12,293 nt of DNA. Origin: Bacteroidales bacterium UBA5206. Its GTDB lineage: Bacteria; Bacteroidota; Bacteroidia; Bacteroidales; Tenuifilaceae. The notes beneath the pieces are model-generated. The model did no database searches and was not told where the DNA came from. It saw only the letters and a program-made list of their open reading frames with translations. The stretch is taken from positions 1-12,293 of the forward strand of contig DHVO01000050.1 of NCBI GenBank assembly GCA_002412705.1, written 5' to 3'. The position numbers were made by a program, and so were the translations under genes. The first letter of the stretch is position 1; each line of letters begins with the position of its first letter. Below, in pieces: positions 1 through 6,866 of this stretch.

Positions 1-1427
1 CTCATGGAGCTTAGGCTGTCCTTAGCTTTTTTGCCAACCTCATCAATACTGGTAGCGGCTCCGCGGGCAATAACCTCTGTTTGCTTAGAGTTATCGGTGT
101 TCTGCTGAATATTGGCCACCATCTCCTCCATGGAGCAGGATACCTCCTCGGCCGATGAGGCCTGCTCATTGGCACCCTGGGAAAGCTGCTCGGAGCTGGA
201 ACTAATCTGGCTTGATGCCGATGCAATATGGTCAGCACCCTGTTTAATTCCCGAAACTACATCGCGCAGCTGAACCACCATTCGGTCTAGCGACTCGGAG
301 AGCAAGCCCAGCTCATCGTTTGAGTAGGTTGATGAGGTTACGGTTAAATCGCCATCGGCAATTCTCTTGGTGGTATCTACCATTGTAATAATAGGGCGTA
401 CCAATCTTACCATAAACACCCATAAAATGAGCAAGCTAAGCGCCATTAGGAGTAATCCTGCTATTACCATTCTAATGGTCATTCCCATTGCCTCCTCCTG
501 TATTATGCTGGTAGGAACCTGAATGTTTACCTGCCATGGGCTGTCGGTTTCGGCAAAGTAAACGGGAACAGAAACCTCAATAATATCGTCCATTTGCACA
601 ACAGACTCTTTACCCGCTTTAATATCGGAAAGTTTGCGCTGAGCAACATCGGAGGCGTAGAGCTCAGTTAAGCTTTTGGCCGCAACCGACTCGTTGTTCT
701 TCTCCGCTACAATGGTACCATTGTTGGAGATAACATTGATATTAGAACGTCCTTCGAATATATTGCTCTCATCAACCATTTTCTGGATAAAAGTGCTAGA
801 TATGTCGGCACCCACAATTCCATAAAACGTGTTGTTGCTCACAATTGGGAATATGGTTGATACAAGAATAACCTTGTTTCCCTGCACATTCCAGTAAGGA
901 TTTGAAACAAAAGGCTTTTTGGTATTCTTGGGCACCAAGTAGTAATCCTGATCGTTATAGCCAGCACCCGTAATAAGAATGGTTCCACCACTACGACGGT
1001 TCCAGTAGGGAATGAACCTACCGGTTTCATCATGCCCCTGCTGATTAATAAACTGAGCATCTAAACCATCAAACTGGTTTGGCTCCCACATTGTATAGGT
1101 AGTAAAAAGAACGTCGTTTTCTACCAAAACCTTTTCGAGCATTGCGTTAGCCTCGGCACGCGATAAGCTAACGGGATTCTCTTTGGACTTAATTGTTGAA
1201 AAGGCATTTGCCAAGTAACGGGTTGCATTCAGGGCTCGTTCAACCTGCAACTTAATATTCTGAGAATAATCGCGAGAGGTTAGCAGAGCTTGTTCCTCGG
1301 CATTAGCAACCGCTCTTTCCCATGCAATATAGGAGCTAATGGTTACTAGGGTTGCTACTGTTAAAAAAATTCCAATACCAACAATAAACTGAAGCTTAAC
1401 TTTAAACGATACAAAACGTTTCTTCAT
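1..1427 (-). CDS. Methyl-accepting chemotaxis protein with extracellular dCache-like sensor (3' end beyond window)
   Basis: Transmembrane chemoreceptor that would sense a ligand outside the cytoplasmic membrane and control the CheA kinase. The ATG at 1427-1425 gives 475 visible residues and no stop before the left edge. Seen in order: short basic N-terminus (MKKR), TM1 at about 11-34, a large periplasmic region at about 40-315, TM2 at about 319-342, a HAMP domain at about 340-392, then the start of the long cytoplasmic coiled coil. The periplasmic part has Cache-type signatures: GRFIPYW (136-142), YYLVPK (162-167), the VSTIFPI strand (189-195) and YGIVGADIS (202-210). The first methylation helix is clear at about 412-440 (SSEQLSQGANEQASSAEE, then SMEEM). 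The kinase-binding hairpin tip lies outside the window. A weak purine-rich site (AAAAGGGA, 1433-1440) precedes the start. The gene follows the DUF5020 gene by 39 bases with no terminator between. The ligand cannot be told from the sequence. Confidence 0.93.
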   Translation of the reverse strand, partial: MKKRFVSFKVKLQFIVGIGIFLTVATLVTISSYIAWERAVANAEEQALLTSRDYSQNIKLQVERALNATRYLANAFSTIKSKENPVSLSRAEANAMLEKVLVENDVLFTTYTMWEPNQFDGLDAQFINQQGHDETGRFIPYWNRRSGGTILITGAGYNDQDYYLVPKNTKKPFVSNPYWNVQGNKVILVSTIFPIVSNNTFYGIVGADISSTFIQKMVDESNIFEGRSNINVISNNGTIVAEKNNESVAAKSLTELYASDVAQRKLSDIKAGKESVVQMDDIIEVSVPVYFAETDSPWQVNIQVPTSIIQEEAMGMTIRMVIAGLLLMALSLLILWVFMVRLVRPIITMVDTTKRIADGDLTVTSSTYSNDELGLLSESLDRMVVQLRDVVSGIKQGADHIASASSQISSSSEQLSQGANEQASSAEEVSCSMEEMVANIQQNTDNSKQTEVIARGAATSIDEVGKKAKDSLSSM

Positions 1428-1466
1428 TACTATCCCTTTTAATTACAACAACTGCCACAAATCAAT

Positions 1467-2156
1467 CTAAAATACCCACTTTGCACCTAGTGTAGGACAC
1501 ACTTTAAAGCCCTCTACACCAGCAAAATTGTTACTCAACTCAACTTCGCCTCCCAATGAGAAGTGCTTGTTAAAGTTGTACCAAAGCTGGGGTTCCGATA
1601 GGAATACGTATGAAGTTTCGTTGGTTCCAAATACATTATCCTCTCTCCAGAAATCGGCAAAACCAGAGAAGGTTAGCTTACCCTCAAGGAAATGCATGTA
1701 CCATACAGCGGTTAGCTGGAACGATGCATCGTGCTTATCGGTAATGTATTTGTACAAGGCCTGAAATGTAAATCCGCGGGTAAAGGTTTCGTTGTTCCAA
1801 GAATAGGCTGGACCAAACAAATAGGCGTTGTTTATGGAGTAAGCACCATTGAATGGGGTTGCTTTAAACTGGCCAAATCCACCATCAAACTCAAGGTGAG
1901 CAGTAAATGGGCCTTCCCAGAATTTTAGATCGCGAGATATTTCCCAATATGCTAAACCTACACCTCCTTTATCGGCAGAGTAGTCCATATCAACAAAAAA
2001 GAAAGTACTACCATACTGGTCGGGCTTAAACATCTCAAGGGTGGTTGTAAAAAACTCACGATCCTCACCAAAATCGTAATGTAGCTGTAAGTTCTGAGCA
2101 TTTACTGCTAAACCGGCAATTGCAAGAAGTGCAACAAGAGTAAATTTCTTTAACAT
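1467..2156 (-). CDS. DUF5020-family outer-membrane beta-barrel protein (Tsx-like channel fold)
   Basis: A 229-residue predicted outer-membrane protein of the Bacteroidota DUF5020 type, a family related to nucleoside-specific Tsx-like channels; the actual substrate is unknown. Seen: a typical signal peptide (MLKK, hydrophobic core at about 5-17, probable cleavage after VNA at residue 20, before QNLQLHYDFG), then alternating aromatic/polar beta strands throughout (for example STFFFVDMDY at 50-59, LYKYI at 134-138, VWYMHFLEG at 151-159, LWYNFNKHFSLGGEVELS at 191-208), and a C-terminal Phe (WVF), as is usual for barrel proteins inserted by BamA. The family assignment is from recollection of the N-terminal LHYDFG...R.F.T.T.E pattern and is fairly but not fully secure. 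It sits 39 bases upstream of the chemoreceptor and may share its transcript. Upstream lies an imperfect Bacteroidota promoter and the terminator of the DUF368 gene. Confidence 0.85.
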   Translation of the reverse strand: MLKKFTLVALLAIAGLAVNAQNLQLHYDFGEDREFFTTTLEMFKPDQYGSTFFFVDMDYSADKGGVGLAYWEISRDLKFWEGPFTAHLEFDGGFGQFKATPFNGAYSINNAYLFGPAYSWNNETFTRGFTFQALYKYITDKHDASFQLTAVWYMHFLEGKLTFSGFADFWREDNVFGTNETSYVFLSEPQLWYNFNKHFSLGGEVELSNNFAGVEGFKVCPTLGAKWVF

Positions 2157-2203
2157 ATTGGTTTATTTTTAGGTTAATAAATTTTCGTGTTAGCGAATAC
2201 TTG

Positions 2204-2237
2204 CAAATAAACGACAAAAATGAACGCCAGTTTCAAC
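2204..2237 (-). promoter_or_regulatory. Weak candidate promoter of the DUF5020 gene
   Basis: On the minus strand TTTATTTG (2211-2204) differs at one position from the Bacteroidota -7 consensus TAnnTTTG. A GTTG (2237-2234) lies 22 bases further upstream, in the accepted range for the -33 TTTG/TTG box. The start codon is 47 bases downstream. The region is AT-rich, so a chance match is quite possible. Confidence 0.25.
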
Positions 2238-2304
2238 AATAAGAGTGATCTTAATCATCTATCACTAGCAATAAAACTAACCACTCCAACGCAAAGCCAG
2301 AAGT

Positions 2305-2341
2305 AAAAGCAAAAACCGCAACTTCGGTTAAAAGTTGCGGT
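2305..2341 (-). terminator. Rho-independent terminator of the DUF368 gene
   Basis: Perfect 10-bp stem (arms 2315-2324 and 2332-2341, ACCGCAACTT on the left arm) with a 7-base loop. On the minus strand it is followed directly by TTTTTGCTTTT. It lies 82 bases past the DUF368 stop codon and isolates the DUF5020 gene from upstream transcription. No T-run follows the stem on the plus strand, so it acts in the minus direction only. Confidence 0.8.
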
Positions 2342-2423
2342 CGTCAAAAAAAGCCGTTTGAGCTCTATTTCTTTATAAAAATGAATTACATAAAATGGAA
2401 AAGCTTTGGTTCCCCAATGCTAA

Positions 2424-3365
2424 CTATCCTTTTTTAAGCTTCTTACCCAAAAACTCAAAACCAAATACAAGTAACGCTCCAAAACAAGCAATAGCAATGG
2501 CTTGTACTGTATGTGGTTCCAAGCCGTTAACCGAAAGGTACGTATTGGGTAAAACGTTGCTCTCCACTAAGGGTTTTACCATTCCATGTGAGTCGATATA
2601 GGTTTGAACCGATACCTTCCAAGGCCATACCTTATTTAGGGATCCAACCATAAATCCAGTGAGCACAGCTATGGTAATATTATGGTACTTAGCGAGCATC
2701 CACGATAGCAAGTTGGAGAATGCAACAATTCCAATTGCTGCACCCGAAAGGAAAATTAGAATTATTGGGATATCCAAACTTGATATGGCGGTCATCATAA
2801 ACAGGTACTTACCTAGCAGCAGCAGGATAAAGCTTCCCGAAATACCTGGTAGTATCATTGCACAAATGGCTATTGCACCCGACAGGAATATAAACCAGTA
2901 ACCGTTTGATGTTTCGGTTGGCGATGCGGCAGTAATAAAATACCCTATTGCCACGCCCAAAAGTATAGATACTACAGGACCTGCCGACCATTGAGTAACC
3001 TTTTTTCCAACAAACAAAGTGGATGATAATATAAGCCCAAAAAAGAACGACCATACAAGAATTGGATGATTGCTGAGCAAGTACTGCATTAGCTTTGCCA
3101 AGGAGAACACGCTAGTACCAACACCCAGAACAACACTAAGTAAAAAATTGCCATTTACATCGCTCCAAAACTCTGGGATTCCGCCCTTTTTAAAAATCTT
3201 AAGAATAGACTTTGAACCTATAGATTTTATTGATGCGATAAGCTCTTCGTATATACCCGTAATAAAAGCTATTGTTCCACCAGAAACGCCAGGGATTACA
3301 TCAGCCGCTCCCATGCCTGCTCCTTTAATGTACAGGAGAAGGTAATCGCTAAATTTTCTTTTCAT
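2424..3365 (-). CDS. DUF368 membrane protein, putative undecaprenyl phosphate translocase (PopT type)
   Basis: A 313-residue polytopic inner-membrane protein of the DUF368 family. Members (PopT) are known to return undecaprenyl phosphate, the lipid carrier of cell-wall and polysaccharide building, to the cytoplasmic leaflet. The family hallmark is seen as two related glycine-rich segments: ADVIPGVSGGT (21-31, followed by GIYE at 37-40) and ILPGISGSF (171-179, followed by LLLLGKY at 181-187). This fits an internal duplication with two re-entrant loops. Long hydrophobic stretches cover most of the chain, including about 74-98, 101-119, 130-147, 157-182 and the C-terminal helix at about 285-305, which ends in a basic KKLKKG tail. 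Length is normal for the family. It starts 71 bases after the ComA-like gene, past a terminator, and ends before its own terminator, so it is probably monocistronic; I see no clear promoter. The flippase role is family knowledge, not shown by this window. Confidence 0.92.
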   Translation of the reverse strand: MKRKFSDYLLLYIKGAGMGAADVIPGVSGGTIAFITGIYEELIASIKSIGSKSILKIFKKGGIPEFWSDVNGNFLLSVVLGVGTSVFSLAKLMQYLLSNHPILVWSFFFGLILSSTLFVGKKVTQWSAGPVVSILLGVAIGYFITAASPTETSNGYWFIFLSGAIAICAMILPGISGSFILLLLGKYLFMMTAISSLDIPIILIFLSGAAIGIVAFSNLLSWMLAKYHNITIAVLTGFMVGSLNKVWPWKVSVQTYIDSHGMVKPLVESNVLPNTYLSVNGLEPHTVQAIAIACFGALLVFGFEFLGKKLKKG

Positions 3366-3368
3366 CTA

Positions 3369-3396
3369 AAATGTGATTCGTGAAATGTGATTTATG
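3369..3396. repeat. Tandem duplication of a 14-bp unit between the ComA-like and DUF368 genes
   Basis: Two adjacent 14-base copies, AAATGTGATTCGTG (3369-3382) and AAATGTGATTTATG (3383-3396), match at 12 of 14 positions. They occupy the leader just upstream of the DUF368 start, between it and the terminator hairpin. Function unknown; possibly a small slippage product or a pair of protein-binding sites. Confidence 0.55.
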
Positions 3397-3404
3397 AAAC
3401 GAAA

Positions 3405-3423
3405 GGCTGACTTGGAGTCAGCC
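3405..3423 (-). terminator. Terminator hairpin of the ComA-like gene
   Basis: Perfect 8-bp stem GGCTGACT/AGTCAGCC (3405-3412 and 3416-3423) with a 3-base loop, 13 bases past the stop codon. On the minus strand it is followed by TTTCGTTTCAT, an interrupted T-tract, so termination may be incomplete and the DUF368 gene could receive some read-through. Confidence 0.65.
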
Positions 3424-3436
3424 AATCTGTATTGTA

Positions 3437-4198
3437 CTATTTCGGCAAAAACTGGAAAAAAGTATCGCCCCTTAGGCCTAAACGAAGCGTTTCCAGCGAT
3501 ATTACCTCGTTGGGAGCAATATTACCTAGGTTTACATTTGCTCCTAAAAGCTTGATAAACCATGCCTGCTGACTTTTTATTGGTGCTTCCCAAAGCACAT
3601 TTTCGTTCTTAACATTGTGTACAATGTCGTCTATTAAATCGGTATTAGCAGAGTGATCGGCATTGTAAATCCCAATATTACCACTCTCGCGCGCCTCGGC
3701 AATAACCTTCCACGCTCCCGCTTCCAGCTCGGTTTTCATCATACTTACCCACTTATCCTGAGGAATATGAACCCCTGCTTGCTTTGAACCCACTTCCGAA
3801 ATTACCGTTGCGTGCTTTGCAAGCTCCGATATGTACTTGCACTTAAGGTCGTGATCCAGTTCCATTGAACCATCCGATACCTCGAGTAAATCCAGCTCGT
3901 ACTCATCAATAAACCGCTTAAAATCGTCAACCATATTCCTAATAAGGAAAACCTCAAAAAGGGTACCCCCAAAGTATGGGCGAATATTGGCCTGGCGATA
4001 CACCCTAATTTTATCCTTTAAACGAGGAGTAATTATTGATGTGCCAAATCCAAATTTCACAAAGTCGATAAACTCGCCCGAACCATCAACAAGATCCTCG
4101 GCTTCGCGAAGGCTTAGCCCTTTGTCCATAACCATAGTCAACCCCGAATTACGAGGTTTAGCTTCCCTTGCAGGAATATGAGGTAGATTAAAGTTCAT
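3437..4198 (-). CDS. comA: ComA-like phosphosulfolactate synthase
   Basis: A 253-residue TIM-barrel enzyme of the phosphosulfolactate synthase family, which adds sulfite to phosphoenolpyruvate to give (2R)-phospho-3-sulfolactate, the first step of coenzyme M synthesis in methanogens. Conserved family blocks are seen in order: TMVMDKG (21-27), FVKFGFGTS (46-54), YFGGTLFE (75-82), LLEVSDGS (104-111), SEVGSK (134-139), EARESG (168-173), LWEAP (202-206) and NLGNI (223-227). Length matches the family and there is no signal peptide. No comB/comC-like phosphatase or dehydrogenase is nearby, and Bacteroidota do not make methane, so the product may feed sulfolactate or another sulfonate; this is inference. 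Some family members (YitD of Bacillus, plant HSA32) have other roles. The gene has its own strong promoter match and its own terminator, so it appears monocistronic. Confidence 0.88.
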   Translation of the reverse strand: MNFNLPHIPAREAKPRNSGLTMVMDKGLSLREAEDLVDGSGEFIDFVKFGFGTSIITPRLKDKIRVYRQANIRPYFGGTLFEVFLIRNMVDDFKRFIDEYELDLLEVSDGSMELDHDLKCKYISELAKHATVISEVGSKQAGVHIPQDKWVSMMKTELEAGAWKVIAEARESGNIGIYNADHSANTDLIDDIVHNVKNENVLWEAPIKSQQAWFIKLLGANVNLGNIAPNEVISLETLRLGLRGDTFFQFLPK

Positions 4199-4223
4199 AT
4201 TACTTTTAAGTTGGTTTAAAACT

Positions 4224-4253
4224 CAAATGTATTCGCTTTTTTTGGTTTTCAAA
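4224..4253 (-). promoter_or_regulatory. Bacteroidota-type promoter of the ComA-like gene
   Basis: On the minus strand a -33 TTTG (4253-4250) and an exact -7 TAnnTTTG match, TACATTTG (4231-4224), are separated by 18 bases, within the usual spacing for the Bacteroidota primary sigma factor. The -7 box ends 25 bases before the ATG, so the leader would be about 20 bases. This is the best promoter match in the window. Confidence 0.6.
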
Positions 4254-4280
4254 AGCAATAAACAGCACATGTTGCAATAC

Positions 4281-4317
4281 AAAAAAGAAAAAGGGCTGAA
4301 CTAATAAGTCCAGCCCT
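4281..4317 (-). terminator. Rho-independent terminator of the TPR gene
   Basis: Stem AGGGCTG/CAGCCCT (4292-4298 and 4311-4317), extended inward by three more pairs after one mismatch. On the minus strand it is followed by a T-rich run, TTTTTCTTTTTT. It starts 18 bases past the stop codon of the TPR gene. Confidence 0.8.
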
Positions 4318-4335
4318 GAGTGTTATTCGGTTAGC

Positions 4336-5733
4336 TTAAAGCTGTTTGGCTTGAAGAATGAACTCGTCGTCGTTTATAATCGATACGATGCTGAAGAAAT
4401 CGTCAACGGATAAAGGATCCACCTTTTTTGCAGCTTTAAGCGCATCAAGGGCTTCCTTTCGGCGCTTTGTAAGGTAAAGTGCTGCGGCCTTAATTACGTT
4501 CATTGAGGCATTTGCTTCAAACTTTCCTCCAACCTCATCAAAAAGAGTATCCACCTCCTTAAACTTCTCTTGGTAAAGGTAAATCTCGGCTAGGGCAAGG
4601 TATGCCTCTGCCTCATCGGGATTAATAAGTACCGCCTCGCGGTAGGCCTTTAGGGCTTCGTCCTGCTGGCCAATCTCAAAATTAACCTTACCTAAACCCA
4701 GCCAAAAATCGTACTGTTCGGGATCTAGGGAAATGGCTTTCTGTATAAAGTCAAGCGATAGGCTTGGCTGCCCAGTCTCCATCATAACAACGCCTATTCC
4801 GTAGTAAGCCTCTGCATGATTAGGATCCAGCGATATGGCCTTACGGTAACATTCCATGGCCTTATCAAAAATCTCCTGTTTCTCATAGCATTCGCCCAAA
4901 GAACACCAAACCCTTACGTTCTCCTTCTCGTACTGAACCAGCTCTTGAAAAGCTTCAAGAGCCTCGGGAAAACGTTCAAGTGTGGCTAGGGTATTTGCCT
5001 TGTTGTGTAGCGCCGACTCATACTCGGGATCAATGGCCAAACAGAAGTCGTATGCATCTAGAGCCTTGTCGAAGAGTCCCTTTTTGGTGTGTACAATGGC
5101 AATGTTGTACCAAACGCTTGCGGCAAATGGGTTTATATCAAGGTAACGATTGTAGAAGAAGATACTTCTATCCAAATCGTTCATTCTTTCGTAGCAAAAG
5201 CCTAAATCGAAGAGCACAAAAAGGTTATCGGGCTCAATGGCAAAAGCCTTTACCAAGTACTTACACCCAAGATTTATCTCGTCCATATCGAGCAAAGGGG
5301 TCGATATACGAGTAAGAGTATCAACCTTATCTTCAATGCTGAGATCAACGGCTCTATCAAAGGCCTCCTCAGCTAGGTGAAGCTGGCCCGTTTCAAGAAA
5401 TGCTTGCCCTTTAATTAGGTAAACCTCAAAGTTGCGAGATTCAACCCCTTCAAGAAAACGCAAGGTTGTAAAGGCCTCCTCGTAGTTCTGCATCATTACA
5501 TTCATGTCGGCCTTACGTAACAGAATCTCCGAGGAGTTTGGATACATCTTAAGTGCAATGGAAACAGCCTCAGAAGCCTTTGCCCCATTATTCTCTGCCA
5601 TATAGTAGTCAATAATACCTTCAAACTCTATTGCATCGAAAAAGGGATTTTGGTTCTGAAGTAAGCTATTCTCGTACCGGCGTACAATGCTAAGCGTTTC
5701 GTCGTAGCTTAAGTAATCTCCTTCGTCTCTCAT
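4336..5733 (-). CDS. Cytoplasmic tetratricopeptide repeat protein
   Basis: A 465-residue protein built almost wholly of TPR helix pairs, a scaffold for protein-protein contacts; its partner is unknown. Regular 34-residue units run without a break from about 170 to 407, each with the TPR pattern (W/Y-x2-L/I-G at the front, Y at the middle, A at the start of helix B, and a DP or NP turn at the end: LDINP, AIDPE, SLDPN, SLDPE, LINPD). Less regular repeats cover about 32-135 and 407-440. There is no signal peptide or transmembrane segment, and the chain is acidic, so it should be cytoplasmic. The ATG at 5733 is supported by GGAGG nine bases upstream. Similar multi-TPR proteins are common in Bacteroidota. 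It stands alone between its own terminator and the terminator-like hairpin of the preceding gene. Confidence 0.9.
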   Translation of the reverse strand: MRDEGDYLSYDETLSIVRRYENSLLQNQNPFFDAIEFEGIIDYYMAENNGAKASEAVSIALKMYPNSSEILLRKADMNVMMQNYEEAFTTLRFLEGVESRNFEVYLIKGQAFLETGQLHLAEEAFDRAVDLSIEDKVDTLTRISTPLLDMDEINLGCKYLVKAFAIEPDNLFVLFDLGFCYERMNDLDRSIFFYNRYLDINPFAASVWYNIAIVHTKKGLFDKALDAYDFCLAIDPEYESALHNKANTLATLERFPEALEAFQELVQYEKENVRVWCSLGECYEKQEIFDKAMECYRKAISLDPNHAEAYYGIGVVMMETGQPSLSLDFIQKAISLDPEQYDFWLGLGKVNFEIGQQDEALKAYREAVLINPDEAEAYLALAEIYLYQEKFKEVDTLFDEVGGKFEANASMNVIKAAALYLTKRRKEALDALKAAKKVDPLSVDDFFSIVSIINDDEFILQAKQL

Positions 5734-5740
5734 GTATAAA

Positions 5741-5760
5741 TTCCTCCACCTGCAAACTTA
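5741..5760 (-). promoter_or_regulatory. Shine-Dalgarno site and possible -7 box of the TPR gene
   Basis: GGTGGAGGAA (5750-5741) puts GGAGG nine bases from the ATG, an unusually good ribosome binding site for a Bacteroidota gene, and it supports the chosen start. TAAGTTTG (5760-5753) matches TAnnTTTG exactly, but no TTTG/TTG lies at the right distance upstream, and a start from it would leave the ribosome site at the very 5' end of the mRNA. The ribosome site is more secure than the promoter. Confidence 0.45.
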
Positions 5761-5829
5761 GCAATAAAAACAACAATGTTAGTACGCAATAACCTTGCAA
5801 CATTTAAACAATCTTAAAAACATATCAAC

Positions 5830-5850
5830 AGGGAGCTATTCGCGCTCCCT
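5830..5850 (-). terminator. Hairpin spanning the stop codon of the DHODH-like gene, possible terminator
   Basis: A 7-bp stem (arms 5830-5836 and 5844-5850, AGGGAGC/GCTCCCT) with a 7-base loop contains the last codons and most of the TAG stop. On the minus strand it is followed by GTTGATATGTTTTT, a weak and delayed T-run. It probably terminates or stabilises the mRNA 3' end, but less certainly than the other terminators here. Confidence 0.45.
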
Positions 5851-6825
5851 GAAGTATTTCATAAACTGAACACGCTCAAATGCAGCAGGGTTATATGTTC
5901 TAGACTGGCTCATCTTGCCTTTAAAATCGGCGATGCTGTTGTACCCATTATCCTTCATCCACTGCTCCATTTGGCGAAGCATTAGGGAGATATGGCCAAA
6001 GCCATTGCGGTAAAGCGCAGAGCAAACCTGAACGGCATTAGCTCCGGCAAGCAGCTGCTTTATAGCGCCATCGCCATCGTGAATTCCTGTTGATGCGGCA
6101 AGGTCGCAATCTACTCTGTCGGCCATAAGCGCAACCCATCGTAGCGACAGGGCTATTTCCGATGGTGTGCTAAAAACGTTAGTTGAAGTAAACTCAAGGC
6201 TGTGAATGTCAAAATCGGTATTGTAGAATCGGTTAAACAGCACAATACCGCTAATACCCGTGCGGCTTAGCCTTTGTATGAATGAGGCTAAGCTGGAGTG
6301 GTAGGGGCTAATTTTAATGGCAACAGGAATGGTAACCACTTTAAGCACCTTTTCTATCACCTCAAAGTATATGCGCTCATTCTCGTCGCTTGAACGGTCC
6401 AAATCGGTAGGTAGAACAAATAGGTTAAGCTCTATGGCATCGGCGCCAGCATCCTGAATGCGCTTGGCAAAATCGGTCCATTTCTCGGCACTAACGCAGT
6501 TTACACTGGCTATAATTGGTATCTTAACCTTTGCCTTTGCATCGGAAATGAGCTTAAGGTAATCGAAAACAGGGTCGCCCATCTCGTCGTAATCAAAGTA
6601 CTCCATGGTTTCGGGATAGATAAATCCCTGAGAGGTCATCTTGTTGAAGTTGTCCTCGGCCTCAAGCCGTATCTCCTCCTCAAAAATAGATTTTACTACT
6701 ACAGCTGCAGCGCCATTTGCTTCAAGTTCAATAATATTGGATAGGCTATTGGTTAAGCCAGAACTTGCTGCAATAATGGGGTTCTTAAGCTGAAGTCCTA
6801 GGTAATTTGTGGTTAGCGTGCTCAT
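5836..6825 (-). CDS. Dihydroorotate dehydrogenase-like flavoprotein (not a canonical PyrD)
   Basis: A 329-residue FMN-binding TIM barrel of the dihydroorotate dehydrogenase-like group found widely in Bacteroidota and other phyla. Seen: NPIIAASSGLT (15-25), VVKSIFEEEI (43-52, the flavin-contacting Lys region), IIASVNC (104-110), ELNLFVLPTD (132-141), AIKISPY (169-175), the LFNRFY loop (196-201) and the C-terminal phosphate-binding stretch STGIHDGDGAIKQLLAGANA (245-264). In true class 1 enzymes the segment at 132-141 reads ELNLSCPN, with Cys as the catalytic base. Here that Cys is replaced (FVLP), so pyrimidine synthesis is unlikely and the substrate is unknown. There is no iron-sulfur partner (PyrK) nearby. 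It lies downstream of the dapA terminator, with an inverted repeat 42-74 bases ahead of its start, and ends in a hairpin, suggesting its own transcript. Confidence 0.88.
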   Translation of the reverse strand: MSTLTTNYLGLQLKNPIIAASSGLTNSLSNIIELEANGAAAVVVKSIFEEEIRLEAEDNFNKMTSQGFIYPETMEYFDYDEMGDPVFDYLKLISDAKAKVKIPIIASVNCVSAEKWTDFAKRIQDAGADAIELNLFVLPTDLDRSSDENERIYFEVIEKVLKVVTIPVAIKISPYHSSLASFIQRLSRTGISGIVLFNRFYNTDFDIHSLEFTSTNVFSTPSEIALSLRWVALMADRVDCDLAASTGIHDGDGAIKQLLAGANAVQVCSALYRNGFGHISLMLRQMEQWMKDNGYNSIADFKGKMSQSRTYNPAAFERVQFMKYFRERE

Positions 6826-6866
6826 ATCTTGGTTGTTGGTTTTTGGTTTCTCTTAAAAGTAACAAA

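Noticed and set aside
839..1060. Minus-strand 73-codon frame inside the chemoreceptor gene
   Set aside because: It is out of frame with the receptor, whose Cache-domain residues are well defined across this stretch.
2305..2341. Bidirectional terminator
   Set aside because: The plus-strand side of the stem is followed by CGTCAAAAAAA rather than a T-run, and no plus-strand gene ends here.
5836..6825. Calling this gene pyrD
   Set aside because: The catalytic Cys segment of class 1 enzymes is missing, so only a dihydroorotate dehydrogenase-like label is supported.
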